Below are positions 61,380 through 64,000 of a stretch of 64,000 bases of DNA, piece by piece. The stretch's first letter is position 1. Every line of letters starts with the position of its first letter. The stretch is from the NCBI GenBank assembly GCA_935421135.1, contig OW285189.1, positions 16,575,072 to 16,639,071 on the forward strand, in the 5' to 3' direction. Source of the stretch: Bugulina stolonifera. Taxonomy: Eukaryota; Bryozoa; Gymnolaemata; Cheilostomatida; Bugulidae. The notes beneath the pieces are model-generated. The model was not told the DNA's origin and made no database searches. It was given only the letters and a program-made list of their open reading frames with translations. The translations under genes and the position numbers were made by a program.

Positions 61380-64000
61380 TGCACTGTTGGAAAAAGGCAT
61401 GTCATTTATGTCTGAATTTATCCAATATGACTAATACAGAAGTTATAATAGCGAAGCACTACAAGATCAGCAAAAAAGTCGATTCACATGAAGAGGCACT
61501 TTGAAAACTAAAACATTGTAATATATAATTGTAGTTATGATATTTGACCTATAATAATACATCTGATAGGCTCTTATACTATTTTTACATGCACCCCAAA
61601 TTTCCACCTAATAGATAATAATATAAAATATAATAAATTTGACGAAAATTTGAAATGATCAGTTTCGAATCATCTGCATGCTACACAGGAAGGATGTCAA
61701 GTGCAGACTTGTACTATTTTTTAACATATTCTAACCACCCAGCACCTAACGTTTTGTTTTTGCCAACTTCACTTTCCTAGAAGCACTGTGTGTGGGCTGA
61801 AAATATTGAGTATTTTGTTTTGCTCTGGACTAGGCACTTGCGACAAGTTACTACACTGTCTTCTCTTCCTACTCGTAGGCTGTAGTTTTTGCATTTCTTA
61901 TTAAGTTCCTAGAATTTATTGCATTATACAAATTTCCGCAAATTGTTTCTCTCTCAGACTAACCACAGCCTCTCATGCAGTCATTTTTGCACAATTGCTA
62001 ACAGACGTTTCTTTCAGTGAATAGAATCAATAATTGCTGTAGTATGAACAGGCATGTATAATCGATATCTATGGTGAGTTTTAATTTACATCAGCAACTT
62101 TTCAACTGCCCCAAAGGATGTTTAAAATCAATTTCTGATTAGTTTATCTAATGTGATGTTATATGTTACCACTATTACTGACTGTATGCTAAATGTCAAA
62201 TTCAGTCTCTCTTCTCTCATCTCATTGAAGGTGAAATGTTATAGCTAATGAACCTAGCCAGGATCTAAAACTGACTTTCTATTTAGTTTGGGACCCGTAT
62301 TATACAGCCTGTGTTAAACTGTTCAATTTATGTGCTGAACCTGCGGCCTCCAATTATTTCTCATCTAGGCTTGCTTGTTAAAGGTAGACTTACTCTGACT
62401 CTACCCAGAGATATAAGTTATTACAGGTAACAAGAAGAAAATTAGATGAAATAGAATAATATGATTACTTTTGCCCTGTTGACTTTAGCCTAAGGTTCAC
62501 CCATTAGATTTGTTTCCAACTTATCGAGTGAGTTACTGATCCAGCCTATATTTTATTTTCCCTAGTTCTTAGATGAAGAGTGAACAAATGGAAGGATGTT
62601 AATTATAGATATGAACTTTTATGTGACATTTTATTCCTATCCTTATATGTCTTATAAAGCTTAAAATGGTATGTAGGACTAATAGATGCTGGTACTATAA
62701 GTACATGTACATAATTATTACATAAGTATCATTTTCTAGCTACTAAGATCTCTAGGTACCCAGTTTCATAACTCATGGCCTTCTGAACTTCTAACACAGT
62801 ATTAAAATACATATTTCTTTGTAACTATGCTGTTACAAGTACAGTGAGAGGGTTACTGCCTGGCAGATTGACTGGGTGATATGACTTCCCCTGAAATAGC
62901 CAGAACCACCTAAAGTTACGGATGAAGTAGCAATTACTGAGACCAAATTTGTTTGTAGTTGTTAGAAATATAAAGCTACATTCAGTCTAGCTTACAAACT
63001 AATAATATTTCTATTCTACACAGGCTGTGGGTATATAACAAGTGAAAAAGCATTTTATGTATGCCGTCACTATTATGCAAGCATTTAAAATGGTTCATTT
63101 TCTAAACCACACAACTCTGCACAACTTGCCTGATGAAGGAAATAAAAATTCATTGATTTAAATCTCATTATATTAATGTGCACATTAAGCAGTTAATAAA
63201 ATGCATTGTCCTTATTCGCAAAGTAAATATTATTTGATTTCCTGTCCGGGAGAGTAGGAGTATCCGATGCTGCCAATCAGCTAGTGGCAGCGATGTGGTG
63301 GTATGGCCTAATTTATATGACCATGTAAGCATCCCTTAGTTCTACAGACAAAGTGGGGGGAAATCATTAAACAGTTGTAACTAGGCGAAAGTATCAAGCA
63401 CTACTATATTATATTTGATTTATTGCATTATACAGGCAGGCAACATAATAGTCTGCTAAATTTTACTGCAAATTGCATTTGGTTCCCTAGAGAGGCCTTC
63501 TGTCTTGATATTTTGCCCGGCAGCGAAGGCGGTAACATTGCTGTGTGATGTTATGTAGTTAATATTATATCAAATAGAAGCAACAATGTCAAATTACACT
63601 AATAATAATAATTGACAAACTATATGGATATATGCATAGTTATTTTTGTTAGCCCAGGAGCCAAAGAACTTAGTCAGTCGATGAAGTAAGGATAACGTTT
63701 AGCCTCAAACTTTCCTTAGTAAAACAGGGTACACTTGGCACTAAAAAACAACCCCCCCCCATCTCTTGTACTTCACTATTTGAAAATTATATGCATTTCG
63801 CAGAATGACCCTTACCTACTACCAGTGACCATGACTCCCCCCCCCCCCATAACTAATCACCTGTTCACAATAAGTAGTAAACTTCACCATGTGGAATCTT
63901 CTAAAATACTCATCCATAAAGTGTTTTGTTTTTGGTTACAGTGTATCATGTGACTACATTATATAACTAAACGCCCACCACAGTATACACTATTTAAATT
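61380..64000. other. Intergenic, no gene found
   Basis: No splice-supported coding sequence, SINE head or inverted-repeat element was recognised. Two C homopolymers lie near 63753-63760 and 63837-63848. Confidence 0.4.

Overview
The window reads as nuclear DNA of an invertebrate animal. It is AT-rich and its genes are split by many GT-AG introns. The protein families are metazoan: CUB and LDL-receptor class A modules, PAN/apple-like and peritrophin-like cysteine modules, trehalase, and VCP lysine methyltransferase. Simple repeats, tRNA-derived SINEs and decayed DNA transposons are common. A demosponge or another early-branching animal would fit the compact genes and the frequent TACATG tracts, but the sequence alone does not prove it. 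All gene models below were assembled by eye from splice signals, frame continuity and family motifs. Coordinates are exact where an exon is given, but no model is confirmed by transcripts.

0-28 kb is a block of duplicated small secreted-protein genes. Two intact paralogues (2874-4796 and 21261-23492, both minus) encode proteins of about 220 residues with a signal peptide, a PAN/apple-like module and a peritrophin-like C-terminus. A third, inverted and broken copy lies at 26251-26888 on plus. Beside them is a second family of very small secreted proteins: a complete gene at 16473-19222 (+, 118 residues), a partial paralogue at 12530-13526 (-) and relics at about 1865 and 17013. Several diverged copies of non-coding blocks accompany them, so whole segments appear to have been copied and inverted. 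The same region holds a Harbinger-type transposase relic, a terminal-inverted-repeat element, SINEs and a one-exon trehalase relic.

27.9-36.6 kb is a 13-exon trehalase gene (-) of 553 residues with all family signatures and no signal peptide. A spacer of about 2.4 kb separates it from a divergent four-exon VCPKMT/METTL21D-type methyltransferase (39029-41377, +).

42.5-51.4 kb is a ten-exon type I membrane protein gene (-) of 530 residues: signal peptide, CUB, CUB-like, LDLa, one membrane span and a cytoplasmic tail of about 130 residues. This is the module order and length of NETO1/NETO2. The intron before its transmembrane exon holds a minisatellite of about 1.9 kb with a 15-bp unit.

53.5-55.0 kb is a three-exon gene (-) for an unrecognised 249-residue hydrophilic protein. 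From 55 to 64 kb no convincing gene was found, only a MITE-like element, a SINE head, tandem repeats and a hairpin.

There is no operon logic here. The functional themes are extracellular cysteine-rich proteins, one receptor-like membrane protein, sugar metabolism (trehalase) and protein methylation (VCPKMT).
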